Shown here: positions 28,404 to 36,169 of the stretch, one piece after another
Position numbering within the stretch: position 1 is the stretch's first letter
How the letters are laid out: every line of letters begins with the position of its first letter
Assembly (NCBI GenBank): GCA_002862435.1
Contig: PKDC01000057.1
Span: 62,001-126,000, forward strand
DNA: 64,000 nucleotides
Reading direction: 5' to 3'
Source of the DNA: Pseudomonadota bacterium
GTDB lineage: Bacteria > Pseudomonadota > Gammaproteobacteria > UBA5335
Program-made: the position numbers and the translations under genes
The notes under the pieces: model-generated
Database searches by the model: none
Told to the model about the DNA's origin: nothing
What the model saw: only the letters and a program-made list of their open reading frames with translations

Positions 28404-30587
28404 TCAGCGGGCCCTGATGCGATAGCAGCGGTGGATGCCCGGGTTGCGGACAAAATCGGGCGGGAGCGTGGCGCGGCTCAGGTCTTCCACCCGCCAGCGC
28501 TCAGCCACGGCCGGGTCGAGCCGGAAGCGGCGGTGGTTGGTGGAGAAAATCAGTTGGCCGTCGGGGGCCAGACGCGCCATCACCGATGCGATCAAGCCCA
28601 CATGGTCACGCTGCACCTCCCAGGTCCCCGCCATGCGCTTGGAATTGGAAAAGGTGGGCGGATCCAGGAAGATCAGGTCGTAGGTTTCGGTGTCCTCGTC
28701 GATCCACACCCGGCCGTCGGCCTGGATCAGGCGATGGCGCGCGTCGCTCAGCCCGTTCAGGACCAGGTTCTCCCGCGCCCATCCCAGATAGGTCGCTGAC
28801 AGGTCCACCGAGGTCGTCGATAGCGCACCGCCCGCAGCGGCATAAACCGTGGCGCTGCCGGTGTAGCAGAACAGGTTGAGGAAACGCTTGCCGGCCGCCT
28901 CTTCCCGCAACAGGCTGCGGGTGAGGCGGTGGTCGAGGAACAAGCCGGTGTCGAGGTAATCGGTGAGGTTGACCCGAAAACGCAGGCCGCCTTCCGTCAC
29001 GATCCGTTCGCTGCCCGCAGCGCCCTGGCGGTGGTACTGGGCGCGCCCACGCTGGCGCTCGCGGGTCTTGAACACCACCCGATCCATCGGCACTTCCATC
29101 CAATCCGGCAAGGCCGCCAACAGCGCCGCGCGCCGCCGCGCCGCGGCTTCGGGATCCACCTGAGCGGGCGGCGCGTATTCCTGCACATGCAGCCAGTCGC
29201 CGTAGCGGTCGATGGCAAAGGCATATTCGGGCAGGTCGGCGTCATACACCCGATAGGCCTCGATGCCTTCCCGGCGCGCCCAGCGTCCCAGGTGGCGGGC
29301 GTTCTTGCGCAGACGGTTGGCCAGCGCCTCCAAGCCCGGATCCGGCGCGACGACAGCGGCCGCTTCGCCCCGCACGGGCACTTCGCTACCCGGCACTTCC
29401 CACACCCACACCGTGCAGGGCAAGGCCCCATTGGCGACCTCAAGATCCGCTGGCCGCGAGCAGCGCAACAGCGATCCCGCCTCCGGCAGGCCGCTGATCA
29501 CCGCCGCGCGCCAGCCCGCAAAGGATCCCGTCAGTCGGGCGCCCAGCGCCGCATGCAGGGTACGCGCGGTACCCGGACTCTCCAGTCGCTCGCCATAGGG
29601 CGGATTGGCGACCACCAGCCCGGAGCGGACCTCGCGCGGCGGCGCGGCCTGCGTCAGGTCGCCCTGCGCGATGCGCACGCGCCCCGCCAGTCCAGCGCGG
29701 TCCAGATTGGCCTGCGCCAGGGCAACGACTCCTCCATCGGCATCGCAGCCCACTATCGGCGGCAGCCCGGCCAGTCCCGCGACCCGCCGCGCCTGGGCAT
29801 CGCGTCGCAGCCGCTGCCACAGCGCCGGAACATGGCCCAGCCAGCCCTGGAAACCGTAATAGGATCGCAGCAGGCCCGGCGCGATGTCCGCAGCGATCCA
29901 CGCCCCCTCGATCAACAGCGTGCCGGCGCCGCACACCGGATCGAACAAGGCCCCGCCATCCGCCGCGATGGCCGGCCAACCGGCCTGGAGCAACAGCGCC
30001 GCCGCCAGTGATTCCTTCAGCGGCGCAGCGCCCTGCTCCAGCCGGTAGGCGCGGCGATGCAGGCTTTCCCCGGCCAGATCCAGGTACACCGTCACCTGCT
30101 CCCGGAACAGATGCACCGCCAGGCGGATATCGGGTCGCTCGGCACGCACGCTGGGGCGCCCGCCGGTACGGGCGCGAAAGCGGTCGACGATGCCATCCTT
30201 CACCGTGAGGGCACCGAAATGGGTGTTGCGGATGGCCTGTGAGCTCCCCGTGAAGGCCACCACGAAGCTGCCGTCAGGCGCGAGATGATCTTCCCAGGGG
30301 ATCTGTTCGATGCCGGCTTTCAGTGTGGATGCGTCAGGGGCATGGAAATGAGCCAGACGCAGCAACACGCGGCTGGCCAGACGCGACCACAGGCACACCT
30401 GGTAGCCGCAGGCCAGATCGCCCGCAAACTGCACCCCCGCATGCTGGATGCGCACCGCATCAGCGCCGAGCGCGGCGAGCTCCTCGGCCAACAGGGCTTC
30501 GAGCCCGCTGGCCACTGTCGCGAAAAATACCTCGTTCAAGACAATCTGTTCCCGGCCGGTGACTCGGGGGGCAGTATTGGGACGCAC
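28404..30587 (-). CDS. rlmKL: Bifunctional 23S rRNA methyltransferase RlmKL (m2G2445 / m7G2069)
   Basis: Fused N- and C-terminal SAM-dependent methyltransferases that modify two guanines of 23S rRNA. 727 residues. The N-terminal RlmL half has a THUMP domain and then a Rossmann fold with DPVCGAGTLLIEGAWIA and the N6/N2-type catalytic VVANPPYGERL. The C-terminal RlmK half has LFLDHRLTRSLL, FLNLFCYTGSATVYAA and LIFLDPPTFSNSKRM. The start is uncertain: the listed one gives MRPNTAPRV, while a TTG about 17 codons later would start LNEVFFATVASG, where homologues usually begin. It stands alone, beside the integron relic. Confidence 0.95.
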   Translation of the reverse strand: MRPNTAPRVTGREQIVLNEVFFATVASGLEALLAEELAALGADAVRIQHAGVQFAGDLACGYQVCLWSRLASRVLLRLAHFHAPDASTLKAGIEQIPWEDHLAPDGSFVVAFTGSSQAIRNTHFGALTVKDGIVDRFRARTGGRPSVRAERPDIRLAVHLFREQVTVYLDLAGESLHRRAYRLEQGAAPLKESLAAALLLQAGWPAIAADGGALFDPVCGAGTLLIEGAWIAADIAPGLLRSYYGFQGWLGHVPALWQRLRRDAQARRVAGLAGLPPIVGCDADGGVVALAQANLDRAGLAGRVRIAQGDLTQAAPPREVRSGLVVANPPYGERLESPGTARTLHAALGARLTGSFAGWRAAVISGLPEAGSLLRCSRPADLEVANGALPCTVWVWEVPGSEVPVRGEAAAVVAPDPGLEALANRLRKNARHLGRWARREGIEAYRVYDADLPEYAFAIDRYGDWLHVQEYAPPAQVDPEAAARRRAALLAALPDWMEVPMDRVVFKTRERQRGRAQYHRQGAAGSERIVTEGGLRFRVNLTDYLDTGLFLDHRLTRSLLREEAAGKRFLNLFCYTGSATVYAAAGGALSTTSVDLSATYLGWARENLVLNGLSDARHRLIQADGRVWIDEDTETYDLIFLDPPTFSNSKRMAGTWEVQRDHVGLIASVMARLAPDGQLIFSTNHRRFRLDPAVAERWRVEDLSRATLPPDFVRNPGIHRCYRIRAR

Positions 30588-30730
30588 TGGGCTGAATGCA
30601 ACCGACGCGCAGCAAAGGTCCGCGAGTCCATATCACGCCGCGTTAGGGGAAACCCGGCCAATGCCAGCCTGGAAAAACAGCTTCGGCGCAGCGCCGTCCC
30701 CGACGACAAGCCATAACACGCTGACTTTCA

Positions 30731-31070
30731 AAACCTCCGCCACCGTCAGCACCCCCGGCAAACGCTTGCCCTAGCGCACCGACGCGACGTCCTTCAACCA
30801 ACTCATCAATCTTAAGCACCTGCCGATATAGGAATCGCGGGGCGCTCTTCGCTGGGTTCCGGATCGAGGCCGACACCTTGCCGGCTATCACGAGATGCGA
30901 CAGGAACACTTCAATCTCAGTCGCTCACATATCGCGCGGGTGACGCCGGACATGGACAAGACAAACCGCCGCACGCAATCGACGCAGGCTCCTCGGGACG
31001 GATGCTGTAATTCAGCCGGCGGATACGGACGCGCTCTTCATCCCGTTTGGATGCTGCGCCAGAGGTGTGA
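30731..31070 (-). pseudogene. intI (pseudo): Decayed integron integrase (IntI), N-terminal part only
   Basis: Read on the minus strand and shifting frame where needed, the segment follows the N-terminal domain of integron tyrosine recombinases: RVRIRRLNYSIR, then VDCVRRFVL, HVRRHPRDM, a TGA in place of glycine, ATEIEVFLSHLVIAGKVSAS, RFLYRQVLKIDEL, a frameshift plus a stop, and GKRLPGVLTVAEV. Compare IntI1 ...RERIRYLHYSLRTE / VEAFLSWLANERKVSVST / RRLPVVLTPDEV (from memory). The catalytic C-terminal domain is missing. ORFs 30643-30909 and 30917-31132 are its fragments. It reads away from the cassettes, the normal integron layout. Confidence 0.82.
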
Positions 31071-31187
31071 TCGACAGGTGTTTTACAACGTTTGACGCAC
31101 CCAAGAGTCTTTGAGTGGTTTAGCTCTGTCAAATGTCAGGCACCCATAAAGTGTAATGCAAGACACCTTTTTGGGCGTCTAATTATA
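31071..31187. other. Probable attI / promoter region of the integron relic
   Basis: About 115 bases between the integrase remnant and the first cassette, where attI and the cassette promoter normally lie. The first cassette begins at the core site GTTAGCT (31188-31194), preceded closely by GTCTAAT (31176-31182). No clean promoter is evident. Confidence 0.5.
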
Positions 31188-31221
31188 GTTAGCTGGCATT
31201 GGTAATGGTCGCGAGGAAAAC

Positions 31222-31692
31222 ATGAGCGAGCGAGATACCAAAAACCTTACACTAAAAGAATGGATTGCCGGAATCGGCGCTCTATTCCAATTGCTCGGAG
31301 TTATCCTTCTGCTCGCCGTTGTCGGGCTTTTTGGGCTTGAGTTTTATAGATCAAGCAAGATTGACGATCTCGAGCTGCCTGGCGGGAAGTTCTCGCCAGC
31401 CATGTACAACGAACATTTTTGCAGAAACAGCCCGAACTACGAGATTCTCGGTATCCATGCGTCGACACGCATAGGGCTGTGGTATAGCAGAATCAGCTTT
31501 AGGTCGCAAGCTTACTTGCATGCCAAGGATACATTGACGGCCATGTCAGCTGTGAGAGATTTTCAGCGAGTGGGAGATGAGGTCGCGGCCAATCAGGCTA
31601 TTCGGGATGCTGAGTCGCGGCTACATCAGGCCGTGGAGTCATACGTCTCATCAACATGTTTTGATGCGGAGATGAAAAGGCGCACTTATTAA
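31222..31692 (+). CDS. Integron cassette 1: small membrane-anchored protein, unknown function
   Basis: 156 residues, not recognised. One N-terminal membrane helix (about residues 15-38, ending LLLAVVGLFGLEFY) is followed by a soluble domain of ~115 residues with a helical, charged C-terminal part (FQRVGDEVAANQAIRDAESRLHQ) and three cysteines. The topology looks like an N-in single-pass anchor with the domain outside. Base composition is visibly lower in G+C than the flanking chromosome. It starts 28 bases after the cassette core site, and its stop is followed by ~130 bases before the next cassette. Confidence 0.65.
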   Translation: MSERDTKNLTLKEWIAGIGALFQLLGVILLLAVVGLFGLEFYRSSKIDDLELPGGKFSPAMYNEHFCRNSPNYEILGIHASTRIGLWYSRISFRSQAYLHAKDTLTAMSAVRDFQRVGDEVAANQAIRDAESRLHQAVESYVSSTCFDAEMKRRTY

Positions 31693-31798
31693 CGCCACTC
31701 GCAAGAAACTGAATCCGACGAACCATAGAGACGTTGCTATGCTCAGAAGTTGGATGGCGATGGCAGACACTTCTGCTGGCCGGCGATAACGAGCTGCC

Positions 31799-31826
31799 AG
31801 CTAACAATTCGCTCAAGCAGTTAGCC
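31799..31826 (+). repeat. Collapsed attC site between cassettes 1 and 2
   Basis: The core sites GCTAAC and GTTAGC form an inverted pair but are only 14 bases apart, joined by AATTCGCTCAAGCA. The usual central part of an attC (~40 more bases) is absent. The sequence looks like the two ends of an attC fused by deletion between the CTCAAGC repeats found in the L'' and L' arms of many attC sites. Confidence 0.6.
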
Positions 31827-31851
31827 GTCAAAATAGGGAGGCGCATATTTC

Positions 31852-32505
31852 ATGGGGCAGAGCACATATCGAATCTCCATGGACAAACGTTGGGATTTGG
31901 AGGACCTATATCTACTTCCTCATGCCTACTCACAAAACTATGCCTTTGTTTACTGCTTTGACACGACTTTAGACCCGCGTGACGCGGAGCGAATCGACTA
32001 TGCACTTCAGGGATATCCGTGGCGCGGAGGGTACAGTTACGTAAACATCTACAGGGTCCTGAAGCATCAGATTCCAAGCAAAGAACGACCGAAAATCGCT
32101 GCTATTCAATACGCGTCTCCTGGTTGGATCGACCTTGCGCTCAATCCAGATGTCGCAATGCAGATCGCAAAGTCCGTAGGAATTTACCTTTGTGGATCGG
32201 TAGGCGCTGGAAGTACCTATCGAAAAATAAATTCCATCCTCGCAAAAATCAACGAAGAGCGTGCACGCGCACGAAACGCCCAATTAAAGCTGGCCAGAGC
32301 TGAAGCAATCGAGCTTGCAAAGCTCTCGCAGGAGCTGGCAAAGAGTTGGGATTTCAATAACGTTAATCAACTGACCCATAGAACCGGAGACGCAGAGGTA
32401 GCCACACGGCTGTTGATGGCACATTACAGGCGCATGAAAATTCTTGGAGATTACGTGCTCAAAGGTAAAGCAAGATTTCCCGAGAACCTGAGTGATGACG
32501 GCTAA
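31852..32505 (+). CDS. Integron cassette 2: protein of unknown function
   Basis: 217 residues, not recognised. It begins YRISMDKRWDLEDLYLLPHAYSQ and contains LDPRDAERIDYALQGYPWRGGYSYVNIY, an aromatic-rich patch. The segment IAAIQYASPGWIDLALNPDVAMQIAKSVG is followed by a long charged helix (about residues 140-175, NEERARARNAQLKLARAEAIELAKL) that could form a coiled coil. No signal peptide or membrane segment. The start follows GGGAGG by about 8 bases. The C-terminus runs into the attC site (its TAA lies inside it), as is normal for cassette genes. Lower G+C than the chromosome. Confidence 0.7.
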   Translation: MGQSTYRISMDKRWDLEDLYLLPHAYSQNYAFVYCFDTTLDPRDAERIDYALQGYPWRGGYSYVNIYRVLKHQIPSKERPKIAAIQYASPGWIDLALNPDVAMQIAKSVGIYLCGSVGAGSTYRKINSILAKINEERARARNAQLKLARAEAIELAKLSQELAKSWDFNNVNQLTHRTGDAEVATRLLMAHYRRMKILGDYVLKGKARFPENLSDDG

Positions 32506-32559
32506 CAAAGCGTTGCAGCCGACGCCGCTTCGCGGCGCGGCTGAGCTTAATCGTTAGAA
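32500..32559 (+). repeat. attC recombination site after cassette 2
   Basis: A complete 60-base attC. Core GGCTAAC at one end and GTTAGAA at the other; arms AAGC/GCTT and GCAGCCG/CGGCTG; a central hairpin CGCCGC-TTC-GCGGCG. Unpaired single bases in one arm are present, as single-strand attC folding requires. Confidence 0.9.
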
Positions 32560-32568
32560 TGCATTGAT

Positions 32569-33300
32569 ATGACTAAGCGCGAAGAGATAAAGAAAGAGCT
32601 AAAAGCGCTCTATGATGAGGGTGCAAAGATTGCTGCTGCCTTCGAGAAAAAGGAAGAGAAGCAGTTTCGATGCGACTATCAGCGCTGGTATACGAAGGCG
32701 CTAAAGACGATTGAGTCATTGGCCCCAGATCGGCTGCCAGAATTTCGTGGTTACTACGAAATTGACACTAAACGAAAGTCTCTTGGCTACGGCACCTACG
32801 TAATCCAGGACTTCATTAAGGGCGTTCCACCAAGCCCTTACCAGCATCCAGACTTTGACGCTCGTTTGCAGACGCTGCTGTGCTTCATCAATCAACTAAC
32901 AATTCTAAATTCGGTAGAGGAGCGAATTACGTCTCTGCTTGCAAACATTGAGGGAGAGCTATACGCGGGATTGCAAGACGGAGAAATTTTCGTAGCTCGC
33001 CAGCTAGCTAAGGTCAGTCCACGTGCGGCTGGCGCACTTGTGGGCGTTGTAATTGAAGGCCATCTCCAAAAAGTTGCGGCAACACATGCGGTCAAGATCG
33101 GCAAGAAGCATCCAAGCATTTCGGATTTGAATGATCCTTTGAAGGCTGAAGGCATTATCGATGTGCTAACGTGGAGAAAGATCAGCTATTTGGCCGACCT
33201 GAGAAATCTCTGCTCGCACAAGAAGGACGCTGAACCAACCAAAGAGCAGGTTGAAGAACTTATGCAAGGCGCAGAGTGGATCACGAAGAATGTCTTCTAA
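32569..33300 (+). CDS. Integron cassette 3: HEPN-like protein
   Basis: 243 residues, largely helical. Near the C-terminus it has LADLRNLCSHKK, matching the R-x4-6-H motif of HEPN ribonucleases (Arg-Asn...His) found in toxins and antiviral effectors. The N-terminal third is charged and helical (KELKALYDEGAKIAAAFEKKEEKQ). A middle part reads LCFINQLTILNSVEERITSLLANIEGELYAG, and ARQLAKVSPRAAGALVGVVIEGHLQKV is a pattern seen in DUF4145-like HEPN proteins. It starts 10 bases after attC and its TAA lies in the next attC. RNase activity is inference; the motif is seen. Confidence 0.72.
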   Translation: MTKREEIKKELKALYDEGAKIAAAFEKKEEKQFRCDYQRWYTKALKTIESLAPDRLPEFRGYYEIDTKRKSLGYGTYVIQDFIKGVPPSPYQHPDFDARLQTLLCFINQLTILNSVEERITSLLANIEGELYAGLQDGEIFVARQLAKVSPRAAGALVGVVIEGHLQKVAATHAVKIGKKHPSISDLNDPLKAEGIIDVLTWRKISYLADLRNLCSHKKDAEPTKEQVEELMQGAEWITKNVF

Positions 33301-33358
33301 CAATTCGCTGGAGGCGCGACGGCCCTGACAGGCCGCGGCCTGAGCTCAAAAGTTAGAT
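33295..33358 (+). repeat. attC recombination site after cassette 3
   Basis: A 64-base site with cores TTCTAAC and GTTAGAT. The internal arms include GGAGGC/GGCCTGAGC and GGCC/GGCC around a small loop. It overlaps the stop codon of cassette 3. Confidence 0.88.
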
Positions 33359-33385
33359 TTCAAAAACATACCATGTGTACTCCCA

Positions 33386-33862
33386 ATGATTAAGCCAAAT
33401 TCAGAATACAAAATCAGTGCACTTTGTGGGCTCCCGCCAGGATTGTTTGGCAAAACGTATTCAATTGTCACAGCCACCGAGGTGGACGCAGATCTGATCA
33501 AGGCTGAATACTTCCTACTAGTGCAACTTCCGACTGCCGCATTGCATCATAGAACCTGTGAGCCAAATCTGAAGAACTCTCCACCCGAACTCGAGCGATG
33601 GGATATCTCATCCGCACTGGATGAGGCTCAATTTCGAGTGAAGATTGAGGTTGAAAACCTTCTAGAGGCACTCGCGGATGAATTGAATGGCCAAGAACTT
33701 GATTTTCTTCCATTTGAGTTCAAGTCAAACGGGGTGAACCTTATGAGCCCCTGGAGTAGTGGACTGTTTCATTCGCAGATTAGAGAGATTATGCGTCGAA
33801 CGGAGTCGCTAAAATTGAAACAGTACCTTGAATCAGTGGTTTTAAGCCCACCTATGAAATGA
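33386..33862 (+). CDS. Integron cassette 4: protein of unknown function, no 3' attC
   Basis: 158 residues, not recognised, soluble and acidic. It begins KPNSEYKISALCGLPPGLFGKTYSIVTA and has a helical centre (SSALDEAQFRVKIEVENLLEALADELNG) and an ending rich in Arg/Lys helices. It starts 28 bases after the attC core of cassette 3. Unlike its neighbours, no attC core pair follows the stop, so the 3' end of the cassette has been lost or fused to chromosome. Lower G+C than flanking genes. Confidence 0.62.
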   Translation: MIKPNSEYKISALCGLPPGLFGKTYSIVTATEVDADLIKAEYFLLVQLPTAALHHRTCEPNLKNSPPELERWDISSALDEAQFRVKIEVENLLEALADELNGQELDFLPFEFKSNGVNLMSPWSSGLFHSQIREIMRRTESLKLKQYLESVVLSPPMK

Positions 33863-34002
33863 TGATCGCGGGCCTGTCCTGAATTCTTAGTAAGCGGGGA
33901 AATTGGATAGGACTCGACTTTACACATTGGGCGGCGCAAGGAAGGTGACAGTCCTCTTGCTCGTTTGCTTTCATTCCGCACTGCTCCAAAGGACAAGACC
34001 CC

Positions 34003-34043
34003 AAGAAAAAAGAACGGCTCACCCATGCGCCGGGCGAGCCGTT
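34003..34043 (-). terminator. Rho-independent terminator of the pirin operon
   Basis: AACGGCTC / GAGCCGTT stem with inner GCCC/GGGT pairing. Read on the minus strand it ends in CTTTTTTCTTGG, 17 bases after the pirin stop. The boundary of the integron relic therefore lies between 33863 and 34003. Confidence 0.85.
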
Positions 34044-34059
34044 TCCAAGGGATCGTGAT

Positions 34060-34941
34060 TTAAGACATTGGCGCCGATTCATCCATGAGCCGGCCAAAAC
34101 GGCCGCTGTTGAAGTCCTCGATCGCCGCGATCAGCTCCTGCTTCGTGTTCATCACGAATGGCCCGTAGTGGGCGATGGGCTCGTTGAGCGGCGCGCCACT
34201 CAGCAACAGCACCTGACTGTCCTGCCCCACCGTGACCGCAAGCCCGGTCCCGCCGCGACTGAAATGCCCGGTCTGGGCCGTTTGGATGGCCTTGCCGCCC
34301 ACCGTCACTTCCCCGCGCAGCACCACCAGCAAGGTGGTCCAGCCTTCCGGCAGCGTGAACGCCGCATGACCGCCCGCGTTCAGCCGCAGATCCCAGACAT
34401 TCATCGGCGAGTGGGTTCGCGCCGGACCCTGTGCCCCGGCGTACTCGCCGGCGATCACCCGCAAGCTGCCGGCGTTTTCCGGCAACACGACCTCGGGAAT
34501 CTGCGCCGCCCCGATGGCCTGATAAGCCGGTTCGCCCAGCTTGTCCCGTGCCGGCAGGTTGACCCAGAGCTGGGCCATCTCCAGCGTGCCGCCTTCTCGT
34601 GAAAAGGCTGGCGAGTGGAATTCATCATGCAGTACACCGGCGGCGGCCGTCATCCATTGCACATCGCCCGGCCCGATGACGCCACTGTTGCCCGTGGTAT
34701 CACGGTGCGCGACCTCGCCCTGATAAACGATGGTGACGGTCTCGAAACCACGGTGGGGATGTTCTCCTACCCCGCGCGGAACGCTTGCCGGCGCAAAATG
34801 CTGGGGGCCGGCGAAGTCGAGCATCAAAAAGGGACTGGCGTGCTCGGCATCGCGCGGGATGGAAATCAGGTTGCGCACCGGAAAGCCGTCGCCCACCCAG
34901 TGGGCCGAGGCCTGGGGCGTGATCCGGTTCAGTTGTTTCAT
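34060..34941 (-). CDS. Pirin family protein (1)
   Basis: A bicupin of the pirin family; members act as iron-dependent quercetin dioxygenases or redox-sensing regulators, and the substrate here is unknown. 293 residues from the ATG at 34941, preceded by AGGAG at 8 bases; the ORF track adds ~99 spurious codons. The N-terminal cupin has the metal-site pattern GVGEHPHRGFETVTIVYQGEVAH and DVQWMTAAAGVLHDEFHS (three His plus Glu positions). The C-terminal Pirin_C cupin contains LLLSGAPLNEPIAHYGPFVMN. Last gene of the doxX-reductase-pirin-pirin unit. Confidence 0.9.
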   Translation of the reverse strand: MKQLNRITPQASAHWVGDGFPVRNLISIPRDAEHASPFLMLDFAGPQHFAPASVPRGVGEHPHRGFETVTIVYQGEVAHRDTTGNSGVIGPGDVQWMTAAAGVLHDEFHSPAFSREGGTLEMAQLWVNLPARDKLGEPAYQAIGAAQIPEVVLPENAGSLRVIAGEYAGAQGPARTHSPMNVWDLRLNAGGHAAFTLPEGWTTLLVVLRGEVTVGGKAIQTAQTGHFSRGGTGLAVTVGQDSQVLLLSGAPLNEPIAHYGPFVMNTKQELIAAIEDFNSGRFGRLMDESAPMS

Positions 34942-35084
34942 GGCGCGTCTCCTGGATTTGCGTGGGTACGACGCCAAGATAGGGCCGATTGCCGGCATAC
35001 AGAAGCGCACGAAAGGCGAATCCCGCGTTCGGCTGCCGCGAACACCACGGCAGCCTGCGGCATGACAACGCCGGCGGCCGGTTT

Positions 35085-36041
35085 TTAGCGCGGACTTTTG
35101 ATCGGCAGGCCGGCGAGATCGGGCGCCACCAGAGGTGGCGATGGGCTGCCGCTGACCGTGCCGAAAGTGCGGCCCGCGTTCCAGTCGGCGGTGGCCGCGA
35201 CCATCTCGTCGCGATTGCGGGCGACGAAGTTCCACCACAACAGGATTTCCTCCGCGAAAGGCTCGCCCCCGATCAGCAACAAACGCGCCGCCGCCTGGCT
35301 CTGGAGCGCCAACTGCGCGCGCGCCGTGCCCAGATACAGCAAGGTGCCGGGCTCCAGCGTCTCGCCTTCCACCTCCAGCGCGCCGCTCAACACCAGCACC
35401 GCATGCTCGAAGGCTGGATTGAGCGGCACGAGCGTTTCAGCCGGCTCGGCGCAGGCGAGGTCCACGCCCACCAGCGGCGAGAAAATCATGGCCGGCGCCG
35501 TCTGGCCAAACGCCGTGCCTGCCAGCACGGTGACGGTGAAACCGCCCCATTCCAGCACCGGCAGCTCGGGATAGTGATGAAAGCTCGGCTCGCGGTGGCG
35601 CTCGGCATCGGGCAGCGCAATCCACAACTGCGCCGCATGCAGTCGACCGGGATCATCGGTCACCGCGTCCTCGGCATGGACAATACCGCGCCCGGCCGTC
35701 ATCAGGTTCACCTGGCCGGGCCGGATGACCTGCTCATACCCCAGGCTGTCGCGGTGCATGATCTCGCCGTCGATCATCCAGGTGAAGGTTTGCAGGCCAA
35801 TGTGAGGATGCGGCCCCACGCGCAAGCCCTGCCCCGCCCCGTAAGTCACCGGCCCCGCCTGATCCAGGAAACACCAGGCGCCAACCATGCGCCGCTGGCG
35901 GCTGGGCAAGGCGCGGCGGATGGTGAAGTCCTTGCCGATGACGGAGGCGCGCGCCGAAATGCGTTCCAGAACCGGCGCACCAGCGGCGGGAGGGCAATCC
36001 CTGGAAGCAGAAGCCTGGCATTGTGGTTCCAGATCACTCAT
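35085..36041 (-). CDS. Pirin family protein (2)
   Basis: 318 residues from the ATG at 36041, preceded by GAGGT at 7 bases. The family metal motif is present as VGPHPHIGLQTFTWMIDGEIMHRDS followed by GQVNLMTAGRGIVHAEDA. The C-terminal cupin has LLLIGGEPFAEEILLWWNFVARNRDE, typical of the pirin subgroup with a WWNFV element. It differs in sequence from the downstream pirin, so this is not a recent duplication. ~145 bases separate the two. Function likely linked to the redox genes upstream; specificity unknown. Confidence 0.9.
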   Translation of the reverse strand: MSDLEPQCQASASRDCPPAAGAPVLERISARASVIGKDFTIRRALPSRQRRMVGAWCFLDQAGPVTYGAGQGLRVGPHPHIGLQTFTWMIDGEIMHRDSLGYEQVIRPGQVNLMTAGRGIVHAEDAVTDDPGRLHAAQLWIALPDAERHREPSFHHYPELPVLEWGGFTVTVLAGTAFGQTAPAMIFSPLVGVDLACAEPAETLVPLNPAFEHAVLVLSGALEVEGETLEPGTLLYLGTARAQLALQSQAAARLLLIGGEPFAEEILLWWNFVARNRDEMVAATADWNAGRTFGTVSGSPSPPLVAPDLAGLPIKSPR

Positions 36042-36169
36042 GGCGCCGACCTCGCGGGTGGGATCAAAGAAAAACGGGAACGGGTCCTGCAAAGCGCTTG
36101 GCGGAACCCGCGCCATTGGCGCCGTTGATGGCGCGACACGCTCACTCCGAAGACGTCACGCCGGCCCAA

